Source: a virus. Taken from it: a stretch of 41,282 bases of DNA. The stretch covers positions 1 to 41,282 of the IMG/VR virus record IMGVR_UViG_3300009702_000046; one strand, 5' to 3'. Shown piece by piece: positions 23,896 to 31,700 of this stretch; the stretch's first letter is position 1; each line of letters begins with the position of its first letter. A program made the position numbers and the translations under genes. The notes below the pieces were generated by a model. The model did no database searches, was not told where the DNA came from, and saw nothing but the letters and a program-made list of their open reading frames with translations.

Positions 23896-25005
23896 ATGGA
23901 ACGCAAAGGCTCACTCGTATGGTGGTCCATCCCGGACGACTTCGAAATCAACCAAGACGATTTGCAAACCGCTGGCTTCGGCCACGTAGCTCCTCGAAAT
24001 GGCGCCAAGGCAGCCCTGATTAAGGCTGTCCAATCCGTTTCGAAAGAACTCCTGGCGAAGGTCGGCTTTGAAGAAGGCGACGTCCCTCGGACTCTCAAGG
24101 CTAAATATTTCAGGTACAAAGACTCCGAAGAGTGCAAAATCCTTGTCGTTCTTCCGGTGGTCGAAGATGGAAGTCTTACATTCAAGAACGTCTGTGACGT
24201 CACCTTGGACAAGGGCTCTGAGAGGATCTCATTTGACGGCTCTAAGAGGGACGAGAGCGCCGTTTCTCTTCTCCAGTACGGAGAGATCAGCGACAAGATA
24301 AAAGAGCGCTATAGGCACCAGCGCGACGTCCTCAACGGTCGTCAATTCGCCGAGGTGGTCAAGCGATCCGTCCTCCGGGACTGTAGGGCCATCTCCATGA
24401 GGCCGAGGTCCGGTGGCGTCTACTTCGTCGATAAGCGGTTTGAAGGAGGTCTGGAGCCTCTGAGAATGCTCTTCAAGACGAAACCCCTCGCCAGTCTAAT
24501 GGTCGCCCCGGTTAGCGATGATCCAGCCTGGTCTGACGCTATCGAATTCGGTGCGGCCTACGAAGTCGAACGAGACCTGCAAGCCTTCCTCCGGGAGTTC
24601 CAGTCTGAGGTCAAGGGCGGGATGACCGAGCGGACCCTTAAGGGGAAGCTCAAGAAGGCTACTGAGATGCGTGAGCGCGTCGAAACTCATGCTCGCAACC
24701 TTAGGGCTCGCTCTGAGGGCTTCGCTGAGACCACTAACGCTTTGATGGAAGTCCTGGGCAAGGAACTCTCATCGGCTCGAAACAAGCTGGTCGAAGAATT
24801 CGATCTGGTCAAAGAGCTGTCTAAAATGGGAGTGCGTCTCTCTTTAGAACCAGAATCCCCGTCTGAACCCGAAAATCATGAGCTTGAGGGACTTTCTGCG
24901 GCCCCTGAGGACTCTGACCCTACTGAGATCGAAGTGCCTGAGGATGCCCCTGAGGATGCCCCTGAGGATGCCCCTGAGGATGCCTGCTTTGACTGGCTCA
25001 TGTGA
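23896..25005 (+). CDS. Third protein of the MoxR-VWA module (369 aa)
   Basis: The N-terminal ~130 residues have a mixed alpha/beta look (LVWWSIPDDFEINQDDLQTAGFG, ELLAKVGFEEGDVPRTLKAKYFRYK, CKILVVLPVVEDGSLTF). The middle contains RPRSGGVYFVDKRF, then a long charged coiled coil (about residues 220-310). The tail is acidic with four PEDA repeats and ends CFDWLM. It resembles a family I believe is annotated DUF6744 in phages with CobS/CobT pairs, but that name is from memory. Its identical promoter and leader argue it works with the two upstream proteins, perhaps as substrate or adaptor. Confidence 0.7.
   Translation: MERKGSLVWWSIPDDFEINQDDLQTAGFGHVAPRNGAKAALIKAVQSVSKELLAKVGFEEGDVPRTLKAKYFRYKDSEECKILVVLPVVEDGSLTFKNVCDVTLDKGSERISFDGSKRDESAVSLLQYGEISDKIKERYRHQRDVLNGRQFAEVVKRSVLRDCRAISMRPRSGGVYFVDKRFEGGLEPLRMLFKTKPLASLMVAPVSDDPAWSDAIEFGAAYEVERDLQAFLREFQSEVKGGMTERTLKGKLKKATEMRERVETHARNLRARSEGFAETTNALMEVLGKELSSARNKLVEEFDLVKELSKMGVRLSLEPESPSEPENHELEGLSAAPEDSDPTEIEVPEDAPEDAPEDAPEDACFDWLM
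24936..24985 (+). repeat. 12-bp tandem repeat (PEDA tail)
   Basis: Four copies of CCTGAGGATGCC encode PEDA near the C-terminus of the module's third protein; another acidic in-frame microsatellite. Confidence 0.85.
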
Positions 25006-25017
25006 GTTGAATTTTAA

Positions 25018-25037
25018 AGGGGTCGATCTCGGCCCCT
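25018..25037 (+). promoter_or_regulatory. Hairpin before the 25051 gene
   Basis: AGGGGTCG / CGGCCCCT 8-bp stem (one wobble) with loop ATCT. No T tract follows; a GGGAGAGAG ribosome site begins three bases later, so it may tune translation of the next gene or act as an mRNA 3' end stabiliser. Confidence 0.4.
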
Positions 25038-25050
25038 CGGGAGAGAGAAT

Positions 25051-25371
25051 ATGAACGACCAAACAACAGCTGCTCTGAAACGACTAACTAAGGGCGAGCC
25101 CATGACCGAGGCTGACCGGCAAGTGGTCCTGACCTATATGGACGACCTGGAAAAAATCGCCCAGGACCAGATTGCCAAGGCTGAGATCATCGAGTCGACT
25201 GCAACCTCTAAGGCAGTCATGAATCTTCTAAAGACAGTCCGCTATCTGCTCTGGTTCATCCGGGCCAGAACTGAAGACTTCTGGGAACCAGGCATTCAGA
25301 AACTTCTAGCCGAGCTGCAAAGCAAAATGCCAGACGGTTACTTCGACGGTCTCTCAGACAGAGGAGAGTGA
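25051..25371 (+). CDS. Helical protein of unknown function (106 aa)
   Basis: ATG preceded by GGGAGAGAG. Mostly alpha-helical: TAALKRLTKGEPMTEADRQVV, TYMDDLEKIAQDQIAKAEIIE, MNLLKTVRYLLWFIRARTEDFW. No membrane segment long enough, no motif recognised. It is the first of three small genes between the MoxR module and the convergent terminator. Confidence 0.55.
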   Translation: MNDQTTAALKRLTKGEPMTEADRQVVLTYMDDLEKIAQDQIAKAEIIESTATSKAVMNLLKTVRYLLWFIRARTEDFWEPGIQKLLAELQSKMPDGYFDGLSDRGE

Positions 25372-25410
25372 TCGTAAAATAGATAGAACCCTTAACGAAA
25401 GGATTAGGTA

Positions 25411-25596
25411 ATGTCCGAGACAGCCAAGAAAACGAAGAGGAAAACGAAGAAAAAAACGACGAGGAAAACGCGGCGTAAAAGCTACCTAACCGATGAACGA
25501 GCGTCGGTAACGCTTAAGCTGGTTTCCGAGGTCCTGGGGCTTGGCCATAAGTCAGCCAAGGACCAACTCTCTCTCATCAGAGAGATCGTCAAGTGA
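25411..25596 (+). CDS. Very basic small protein (61 aa)
   Basis: ATG after GAAAGGATTAGG. Residues 5-24 are almost all Lys/Arg/Thr (KKTKRKTKKKTTRKTRRK), followed by a short helical domain (ASVTLKLVSEVLGLGHKSAKDQLSLI). Likely to bind nucleic acid by charge. Similar K/T-rich tails appear on four other proteins here. Translationally coupled (GTGA) to the next gene. Confidence 0.55.
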   Translation: MSETAKKTKRKTKKKTTRKTRRKSYLTDERASVTLKLVSEVLGLGHKSAKDQLSLIREIVK

Positions 25597-25913
25597 CCTT
25601 GCGAGGACTGACAAGAGATAAATTGCTGGCCTACTGCCGAGAACATGAGATCAGTGTCCCATCAAGTGCCAGTAAAGAACAGATAGAAGCCGCGATAGCG
25701 AGAGCCTATCTGCACCTGCAAGAGGCGAAGCCTGGCAAGTTTGGTTGCTTTGGATACTGGGATGGAGAGGACCAAAACTGTCACCGCTTTTGCAAATACC
25801 GTGAAGAGTGCCTTAAGTCGTCGGTCGGAATGTCGATGAAACAGTACAAGAGACATGAGAAAACTGTAGACCGACTGAGATTCGCGGAACCTATCCGCAA
25901 GAAAAGGCGCTGA
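25593..25913 (+). CDS. SAP-like/cysteine-cluster protein (106 aa)
   Basis: A GTG start overlaps the upstream stop. Residues 1-40 (RGLTRDKLLAYCREHEISVPSSASKEQIEAAI) resemble a SAP/HeH-type helix-extended-helix DNA-binding motif. Residues ~48-75 carry four cysteines and a histidine (GCFGYWDGEDQNCHRFCKYREECLK) that could bind zinc. The basic C-terminus ends in PIRKKRR. Function unknown; DNA binding is inferred. Confidence 0.55.
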   Translation: MTLRGLTRDKLLAYCREHEISVPSSASKEQIEAAIARAYLHLQEAKPGKFGCFGYWDGEDQNCHRFCKYREECLKSSVGMSMKQYKRHEKTVDRLRFAEPIRKKRR

Positions 25914-25941
25914 CTGAGAGAGGAATCCCGCTTGTCAGCAC

Positions 25942-26466
25942 CTAGGCCCTGGGAGGACTGCGACCCTCCTGGGGCCGCCTTTTAAAGGTTGGCGGCTCCC
26001 TGAGAAGACGCTTACTGACCCACCTAACTCTTTCAGAGAACTCCCCACCATAAATTGAGAGGCATACGTCTTGAGTGTTGCCCTTTGATGGGACTCCATC
26101 TTTCAGGAAGTCCACACGACCAGTAATGATCCTTACCTGGGTCGGTGGGACGTGGGCGAAGTATCGAGTACTGATCACCACTGGCATCAAGACGACGATC
26201 TTAGCGCCTCTCCTGAACTCATACTGAGCCTTCTGTATCCAAGGCTTCAATGGGCTGAAGGGAGGATTGAGCCAGAGCCAGCCGTCTAAAAGATGCCAGT
26301 CTTGTTTAAGAGAGTCCTCTTCTGGTGAGAAGAATTTTTCGCACTTCTCAAGGCCAGGACTCGCAGCCAGATCCCAGGTGAACCTAAATTCCTTGTTCAG
26401 TCGATCAAAGAGCCAGTGAGGGGTTTCATAGTCATTACCGTGGACCGTTTTAAACTGCTTTTTCAA
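25942..26466 (-). CDS. Phage DNA N-6-adenine methyltransferase
   Basis: A 174-residue protein of the phage Dam-like family (PF05869-type). Visible motifs: NDYETPHWLFDRLNKEF at residues 11-27, FTWDLAASPGLEKCEKFFSP, catalytic NPPF at 67-70 in WLWLNPPFSPLKPWI, and the GAKIVVLMPVVISTRYF and RIITGRVDFL strands. It transfers methyl from SAM to adenine N6 in phage DNA, usually for protection or timing control. The last ~15 residues (RRPQEGRSPPRA) are encoded by a terminator stem. Second gene of a minus-strand pair; its start overlaps the first by 17 bases. Confidence 0.88.
   Translation of the reverse strand: MKKQFKTVHGNDYETPHWLFDRLNKEFRFTWDLAASPGLEKCEKFFSPEEDSLKQDWHLLDGWLWLNPPFSPLKPWIQKAQYEFRRGAKIVVLMPVVISTRYFAHVPPTQVRIITGRVDFLKDGVPSKGNTQDVCLSIYGGEFSERVRWVSKRLLREPPTFKRRPQEGRSPPRA
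25945..25985. terminator. Terminator between convergent transcripts
   Basis: A 12-bp stem from GGCCCTGGGAGG to CCTCCTGGGGCC (two wobble pairs) with an eight-base loop, followed on the plus strand by GCCTTTT. It also overlaps the last codons of the minus-strand methyltransferase. Confidence 0.75.
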
Positions 26467-26674
26467 TGTCGATCACCCTCTCGAACTGCGCTCTAAAATC
26501 CGACTGTTCACGGACGAACTGAGGATGCTGTTCTCCTGACCGATGGTAAAGGACCGATGAGACCCATTTGCCGTCCCTCTGATCTTTCATGAGGACCATG
26601 TCAGTGACCAGATAGCGCTGGCCGTGGCCCCTCATCACATACTCCCCGAAGATCGGCTCATCTTTTCTCGACAT
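26450..26674 (-). CDS. DUF1653-like small protein (74 aa)
   Basis: First gene of the minus-strand pair, read away from the operator hub. GEYVMRGHGQRYLVTDMVLMKDQ, WVSSVLYHRSG and FVREQSDFRAQFERV follow the DUF1653 layout (short beta-barrel with a conserved Tyr/Val pattern and a final F-x-R helix). Such proteins are small and uncharacterised. GAGGG precedes the ATG on this strand. Confidence 0.55.
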   Translation of the reverse strand: MSRKDEPIFGEYVMRGHGQRYLVTDMVLMKDQRDGKWVSSVLYHRSGEQHPQFVREQSDFRAQFERVIDIEKAV

Positions 26675-26772
26675 TCAACCCTCCGAGATGGAAGTTATCG
26701 GCTCTAAGATTCTGGCTCAGAATGTTATCCCGAGTAAAGGATACAAATTCTTTATTAATTTCGAAGGCCTAT

Positions 26773-26792
26773 CAATTTCGACGTCGAAATTG
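26773..26792. promoter_or_regulatory. Hub operator 1
   Basis: CAATTTCGACGTCGAAATTG, perfect 20-bp palindrome. It is the first of a run of five sites in the intergenic hub, about 100 bp upstream of the minus-strand DUF1653-like start. Confidence 0.85.
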
Positions 26793-26807
26793 GTGAGTTA
26801 TGTGGTA

Positions 26808-26823
26808 GTTTCGACGTCGAAAT
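26808..26823. promoter_or_regulatory. Hub operator 2
   Basis: Perfect core TTTCGACGTCGAAA at 26809-26822, flanked by G and T. Its centre lies 33 bp from that of operator 1, about three helical turns, so both would be on the same DNA face. Confidence 0.8.
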
Positions 26824-26845
26824 TGAGTCAGGGAAGGTCATAGTA

Positions 26846-26861
26846 GTTTCGACGTCGAAAT
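26846..26861. promoter_or_regulatory. Hub operator 3
   Basis: Perfect core TTTCGACGTCGAAA at 26847-26860. Its centre is 38 bp from that of operator 2. Confidence 0.8.
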
Positions 26862-26887
26862 CAGTGAGTCGAGGAGAGTTTTAACAG

Positions 26888-26901
26888 TTTTAACGTCGAA
26901 A
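26888..26901. promoter_or_regulatory. Hub operator 4 (degenerate half-site)
   Basis: TTTTAACGTCGAAA: the right half is perfect, the left half has CG changed to TA. Its centre is 41 bp from that of operator 3, so spacing is kept although the sequence has decayed or been tuned. Confidence 0.6.
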
Positions 26902-26936
26902 TCGGGGTGGCAGGTAGCCAGATAGGGCATTTTTTG

Positions 26937-26958
26937 CCAATTTCGACGTCGAAATTGG
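26937..26958. promoter_or_regulatory. Hub operator 5 (longest palindrome)
   Basis: The core at 26941-26954 is extended on both sides by CCAA and TTGG, giving a perfect 22-bp palindrome, the longest in the window. Next to it starts the AT-rich tract. Confidence 0.85.
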
Positions 26959-26959
26959 G

Positions 26960-27557
26960 TATCGGGCCCCTTTCAGCGCTCGCGCAGCCTTATATATGTC
27001 TATTTATCTACCGATAATGGTAAGTAGAACAATTATTTTCATTTTTTTTAAAAAAACATTTCTTAATGATATTTGTATCTTATGTAAAAAAAGGCTCTAA
27101 AATGACCCAATTCCGTTTTATTTTTTCATTTTTGAAATCTAAAAAACGTAAAACTTCGTAGAAGTTTACTTCGCCGTTCGACGCGGCGAGTGGTCGGCCG
27201 AAGGCCGATGGACCGAAGGTCCACTTACGCCGTAATAAACGTCTATAGGCGTACCCGCCTTTCCTGGCATATTCTTGCCTTTCCTGGCATATCCTTGCCT
27301 TTCCTGGCATCCCTTGCCTTCTCTAGGCATGCTTGCCTTCTATAAGCTATGGCGCAAGCGCCATAGGATGACCATCGCTGCGCTCGGTCATAACCGTGGT
27401 AAACGTTTCTCGTATGTTGAATGTTGGTTGGTCTACGAACATTACCAGACTAGTTCTTCCCAACTGGTTCTGTTCACTGGGGCAGCCCCACAGGGCTGTA
27501 TGCTTATGGTGGAATGGCTAAATATAGAGACATATAGAGGGCTATAGAGGGCTATAA
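26960..27557. other. Non-coding hub: candidate origin or structured RNA region
   Basis: No credible gene lies here. From about 27000 to 27145 the DNA is very AT-rich. Hairpins follow: AAACTTC/GAAGTTT at 27151-27167, twin GAA-loop stems TCGGCC/GGCCGA at 27194-27208 and TGGACC/GGTCCA at 27209-27223, a 9-bp stem at 27347-27366, ATGACC/GGTCAT at 27368-27391, and CAGCCC/GGGCTG at 27483-27498. Iteron-like repeats lie between them. AT-rich tract plus direct repeats plus clustered palindromes is the usual architecture of a replication origin, but a structured non-coding RNA or packaging site is equally possible. Confidence 0.55.
27257..27330. repeat. 20-bp iteron-like tandem repeats
   Basis: GCCTTTCCTGGCAT occurs at 27257, 27277 and 27297 with a 20-bp period, followed by a variant TTGCCTTCTCTAGGCAT at 27314-27330 and a weaker fifth copy. 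Each unit holds a small inverted repeat (TGCC...GGCA). Two helical turns per unit suit a protein bound on one face. Confidence 0.8.
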
Positions 27558-27905
27558 ATGAGAAAGCAGAGACTAGAGATCGAGATGCCAAATGGAACGA
27601 TAGAGGCGTTCACAAATGACGAGACCGATAACTGGGAGGTCAAAGACGACCACCTTCTCTTTTACTGCGGGGTCATGGACGAGGACGACGAGGTCCACAC
27701 CTTCCCAGTGGTCTCCAAGCGCAAGTGGTGCATCCCGAACAAGGACTATCGTCTCTTCGGTCATTTGATCGACCGAAGCTATGCCGAGGAGCACTACGGT
27801 TTCGCGGTCCCTCCCCATTGGAAGAACGTAGTATTGGCTACGAGGATGGAAGTTATGCGCGACACTTACTGGGAGGAAACTTCAGGTCGGAGATTGCGAG
27901 GTTAA
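27558..27905 (+). CDS. Unknown protein (115 aa), first gene right of the hub
   Basis: The ATG follows a weak AGAGGG site. The protein has a beta-rich N-terminal part (QRLEIEMPNGTIEAFTND, NWEVKDDHLLFYCGVMDED) and a C-terminal part with DYRLFGHLIDRSYAEEHYGFAVP and a basic end. No family recognised. Directly downstream is another operator palindrome. Confidence 0.55.
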   Translation: MRKQRLEIEMPNGTIEAFTNDETDNWEVKDDHLLFYCGVMDEDDEVHTFPVVSKRKWCIPNKDYRLFGHLIDRSYAEEHYGFAVPPHWKNVVLATRMEVMRDTYWEETSGRRLRG

Positions 27906-27906
27906 A

Positions 27907-27920
27907 TTTCGACGTCGAAA
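27907..27920. promoter_or_regulatory. Operator palindrome before the kinase remnant
   Basis: Perfect TTTCGACGTCGAAA lying in the 28-bp gap between the 115-residue gene and the kinase-like frame, three bases before a GGAG ribosome site. Too close to the start codon for a separate promoter downstream, so it may block elongation or translation. Confidence 0.75.
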
Positions 27921-27933
27921 CTGTGGAGATAAA

Positions 27934-28110
27934 ATGTGGTTGACCTTGATCGGACCCCCGACCTGCAAACAGGTCGCAGCTGACCTGCTAGTCAAAGAAA
28001 GAGGCTACAAGATAATCGGTGAGCAGCTTTCCCATGACCCAAATTTCTATTCCCAGCTAGAAACCCTGAACCAACGTTTAAGGACAACATCGCATCCCAA
28101 GAAGCGATGA
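27934..28110 (+). pseudogene. Deoxynucleoside-kinase-like N-terminal fragment (58 aa)
   Basis: ATG follows GGAGATAAA. The fragment reads LTLIGPPTCKQVAADLL then GYKIIGEQLSHDPNFYSQLETLNQR, matching the start of deoxynucleoside kinases, except that the P-loop is GPPTCKQ instead of GxxxxGKS/T. It stops at TGA 28108-28110, while the -1 frame continues the same family (FKDNIASQEAMTK...). Adding one T to the TTT at 28077-28079 (CGTTTAAGG) would fuse the two parts as NQRFKDNIAS. So it is a frameshifted or programmed two-part gene with a probably dead ATP site. Confidence 0.65.
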
Positions 28111-28538
28111 CCAAAGCGGAGGTCATAAACCTCTTCTCTTTCTGGGACACGCATGAGGTCTTCGATAAAGCCCTTCATGAGATGGAAGAACTTAGCGACT
28201 ACGAGTTCGATCTAATGGAGAGCACCTATCTCAACTACTGTCCGTTCGTTGAACCGCCGCACGCTTTCATCTACTGCAAGGCTCCGCCTATCTGGATTCA
28301 AAACAGAATGTCGTTTAAGAACGAGACTCCTAACGAGAACTTGATCAAGAGAGTTTCTAAGCACTACGAAGATTTTGTTGAGCGAGTCAGGATTCCGATC
28401 ATAGATGTCGATGCGACTTTGCCATTCGATCAGATATGGGAGTTGCTTAGTTACGATGTCGATCAGATAAAGACAGCGGCAATGGCAACGCAGACTATGT
28501 GGACCAGAAGCGTTTTTAGAAATGGGAGATTGCCATGA
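28107..28538 (+). pseudogene. Deoxynucleoside-kinase-like C-terminal part (143 aa)
   Basis: Overlaps the N-terminal fragment by ATGA. It contains FWDTHEVFDKALHEMEELSDYEFDL, STYLNYCPFVEPPHAFIYCKAPP and a C-terminal HYEDFVERVRIPIIDVDA, which are the core helices and the IYL..PP strand of the dNK family. The usual DRS motif before FWDTHEVF is replaced by NLF, and the lid RIxxRxRxxE by RMSFKNETPNE, so catalysis looks lost. It may still be translated by coupling as a regulatory or structural relic. Otherwise a normal nucleotide-salvage gene broken by one indel. Confidence 0.65.
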
Positions 28539-28753
28539 ACAAACCAATACCTCGGATTTTTTTAGAAGCAATTAAGAAAGAGCGTGACCGTTGCCTTTGC
28601 CTTATGGATGACCTTAACCGCATAGACCCAGTAAACGATAAGGCTGAGTTTCTTGAGGTCTGCGAATTAATCAGAGAGTCATTAGAAAAAATTGAGACGA
28701 TAGTCCTAGAGTCGGGTAGGACAGATTTCAAAAGAGAACTAACACTTGTTTAG
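28535..28753 (+). CDS. Small helical protein (72 aa)
   Basis: ATGA overlap with the kinase-like gene, and its last eight bases overlap the polymerase start. Nearly all helical (FLEAIKKERDRCLCLMDDLNRI, AEFLEVCELIRESLEKIETIV). The position directly before the polymerase gene suggests coupling of its translation to polymerase synthesis. No family recognised. TAG stop. Confidence 0.55.
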   Translation: MNKPIPRIFLEAIKKERDRCLCLMDDLNRIDPVNDKAEFLEVCELIRESLEKIETIVLESGRTDFKRELTLV

Positions 28754-31700
28754 TCATTTGCATTCACACTCTGAGTTCTCTGTAGCTGATGGCTTGCATG
28801 CACCGAAGAAGTGGGCTCAAGCGATAGATGAAGCCGGGTTCAAGGCTCACGCACTAACTGACCACGGCACGATGAGTGGTTCGCTTCCTTTTTTCTACGC
28901 GATGAAAGATCGTGGCCTGACTCCGATCATCGGTTGCGAATTTTACTTCACTGATGATCCAACAAATAAAGAAGAGCGAAGATCGAATCACTTAGTTCTT
29001 TTGGCAAAGGACTACGACGGCTACCACAGTCTTTTGAAACTCCAGCAGCTAAGTAACAGCGAGGGTTTCTATTACAAGCCTCGCATCGGGATTGACTGGC
29101 TAAAGAAACACAACCACGGTCTGGTCTGTCTGACTGCATGTCTTGGCGGAGTTCTCTCGGCCGAGTGCTGGCGAGAATTCGAAGGCGAGAAAACTCTTGG
29201 CTTAGAAAAACGTTACGATCAGTTCAGAAATATTTTTGGCAAGGACTTCTATGTCGAGTTCCAAGGCCATGCTTCGGAAGACCAAGCAAAAGTTCAGATC
29301 CAATTCTACGAACGTCTTCGCAACCGCAAAGGTTTCCAACAGGTCATCACGAATGACTGTCACTATATTCATCCCGATCATGCCATGGTGCAGACTCTCT
29401 TAAAGAGAAATGCCTATGGCAAGTCAGAGTCAGCTGAGAGCTACACAGCATTTGACTCGCTCTTTTTGAAGACTCCAAAAGAAGTCTACGAGACTTTCAC
29501 TGAGAACCATGAGTATCTACCGAAGCGGTTTGTCGTTGATGGGATGAAAGCGACGGAAGAGATCGTTGAGAAGTGCAGAGGTCTTGAGTTCCCGGATCGT
29601 CGCTACCTACCTTCCTTCCCAACCAAGAAGATGACCTCCTCAGAACTATTTAAGAGACTGACCACGAAGAGGCTAAAAGAGTTTCTAGCGGCTGGGAAAA
29701 TTTATGCTGATCGCAGGACTTATATCGAGCGCTTTGCAAAAGAATACAAGGTTATCACAGAGCACAACCTCCAGGACTATTTCCTGATCGTCTGGGACAT
29801 TTGCCGACACGCAAGATCAGAAGGTATTTACGTTGGACTGGGTCGAGGTAGTTCGGCTGGCTCGCTGATCTCATATCTTTTACAGATCGTTGCCATTGAC
29901 CCGATCAGATACAAATTAATCTTCGAGAGATTTTTAAACGAGAACCGTTGCGTCAACGGTGAGCTTCCCGATATAGACCTCGACTTCGAATCGGAGAGGC
30001 GCGAAGAGATCAAGCAATATGTGGTGTCGAAGTATGGACAAGACTGCGTTTGCGAAATCGAAACCTACGGTCGACTCATGCTCAAGAGCGCGATCATCGA
30101 CTTCGGAAAGTTGTTCGAGTTCTCGAATAGTGAGCTACTTGAGATCACGACGAACCTTGACTTGGCAAAGGGAGACGAGAAGGATCTTGAAGCAGCAATG
30201 GAAGCGAGTCCAAAACTTGCGTCTATGATGAACGGCAACCCTGAGTACCACCTTGCTGTCCAGGAGATCATCGGCCAGGTCAAGACTCAGTCAGTCCATC
30301 CAGCAGGTGTCATTATCTGTTCCGAGCCGATTGCGGATGTGACTCCTGTCAAAAGTCAGAAGAAAGATGGCGGACGAGTCACCGTCACTCAGGCTGAGGA
30401 TAAATATGTCATTCGCCAGGGCATGGTGAAGATGGATTTCCTCGGTCTGAAAGAATACGACATAAACAAATTCATCATCGAGAACTCAGGCTGCAAGTTC
30501 ACAGCTGAGAATTATGTCGAGAAGATCCAGGAGATCGCCTGGAACAAGCCCTGCAAAAAAGTCTGGAAGATGTTCCAGCAGGGCGAGACCGATGCAGTGT
30601 TCCAGTTTGCCAGCGGCGGCATGAAGCATCTTCTAAAAACCATGAAGGCGAGTTGCATAAACGATCTAATTGCAGCTGTGGCTCTCTACCGACCTGGCTG
30701 TCTTGAGAATGGCTGGCATGAAGCCTATTGCCGAAGGAAGCGCGGCGAGGAAGAGGTCGACTACATTCATCCGGACCTGGAAGAGGTCTTGGGTGGTACC
30801 TACGGGATCATCGTTTTTCAAGAGCAGTTCATGGAGGTGTTTCATAGGATCGGGAAAATCAAACTCTCTGATGCAGACACGATTCGATCGGCTCTGGGAA
30901 AGAAAGATGCGGAGAAGCTCCAGGGCTTTGAAAAGGAATTCCTCAAGGGTGCAGAGCAGACTCTTAAAGATCGAGGTAAGGCTGTTGATCTTTGGAACCA
31001 GATAAAAGCGGCATCGGGCTATTCTTTCAACCGCTCCCATTCTGCCGTCTACGCTCTTCTGGCATTCATCAGCCAGTACCTAAAGGTCAACTACCCGGCT
31101 TATTTTTGGGCAGCTGTTTTCGAATGGAACACGAAGAAGAACGATAGAGGCAAGCTCCTGATGAACTTGCAGGCTGCCAAGAAGATGGGGATCGTCCCAC
31201 TGATGCCTGATCTGATGAAGTCCAAGGCGACATTCACAGTCAAGAAGGCAATCCCCTGGGAAAGGCATGAGACAGTCCCAGCTGAGATAGAGAGGCCAAG
31301 ATGGTCTCTAGCTGGTATCTCAGGGCTTGGTCCTAAAGCAGCGGCTGAGATAGCCAGTAAGCAGCCTTTCACGAGCTTTAAGGACTTCTACTTCCGGATT
31401 CACAAAGGCAAGGTCAAATGGGACGCCATTTTGAAGATGGCCTATGCAGGAGCATTCGACTGCCTAGAGGACCGCAGGGCGATCATTACTTGGCTTTATA
31501 AGCAGAAAGAGGGCAAGCGCTGCCCCAAACTGACCGAGAGGGATCTCCTTCTAAAATTCCATGAGGTCATGGGGTTCTTCGAGCGACCGTTGTCTGAGAT
31601 ATATGAGGGCATCCGAGACTACGATGTCTCGACCGAGAATGAGCTGTCTGAGTTCAGCAACGGTGATCGAGGTATCTGTGTGGCAGGCATGGTCGCTGAG

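Noticed and set aside
27080-27310. Minus-strand open frame in the hub
   Set aside because: Its first residues are repeats read in reverse and the rest covers hairpins and AT-rich DNA; no start signal.
27257-27330. CRISPR array
   Set aside because: Units are only 14 bp with 6-bp gaps and contain no spacer-length variable segments; no cas genes are present.
27275-27547. Plus-strand open frame across the hairpin/repeat region
   Set aside because: Its N-terminal part is a translation of the tandem repeats, and there is no ribosome site; the region is better explained as non-coding structure.
27968-27986. Fourth TCGCAG leader hairpin
   Set aside because: CAGGTCGCAGCTGACCTG contains TCGCAG, but it lies inside a coding frame, the hexamer does not directly precede the 3' arm, and there is no nearby promoter or AGGGGATT site.
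28075-28083. Classic -1 programmed frameshift heptamer in the kinase-like gene
   Set aside because: The local T TTA AGG does not allow both tRNAs to re-pair well in the -1 frame, so an indel or reading error is the simpler explanation.
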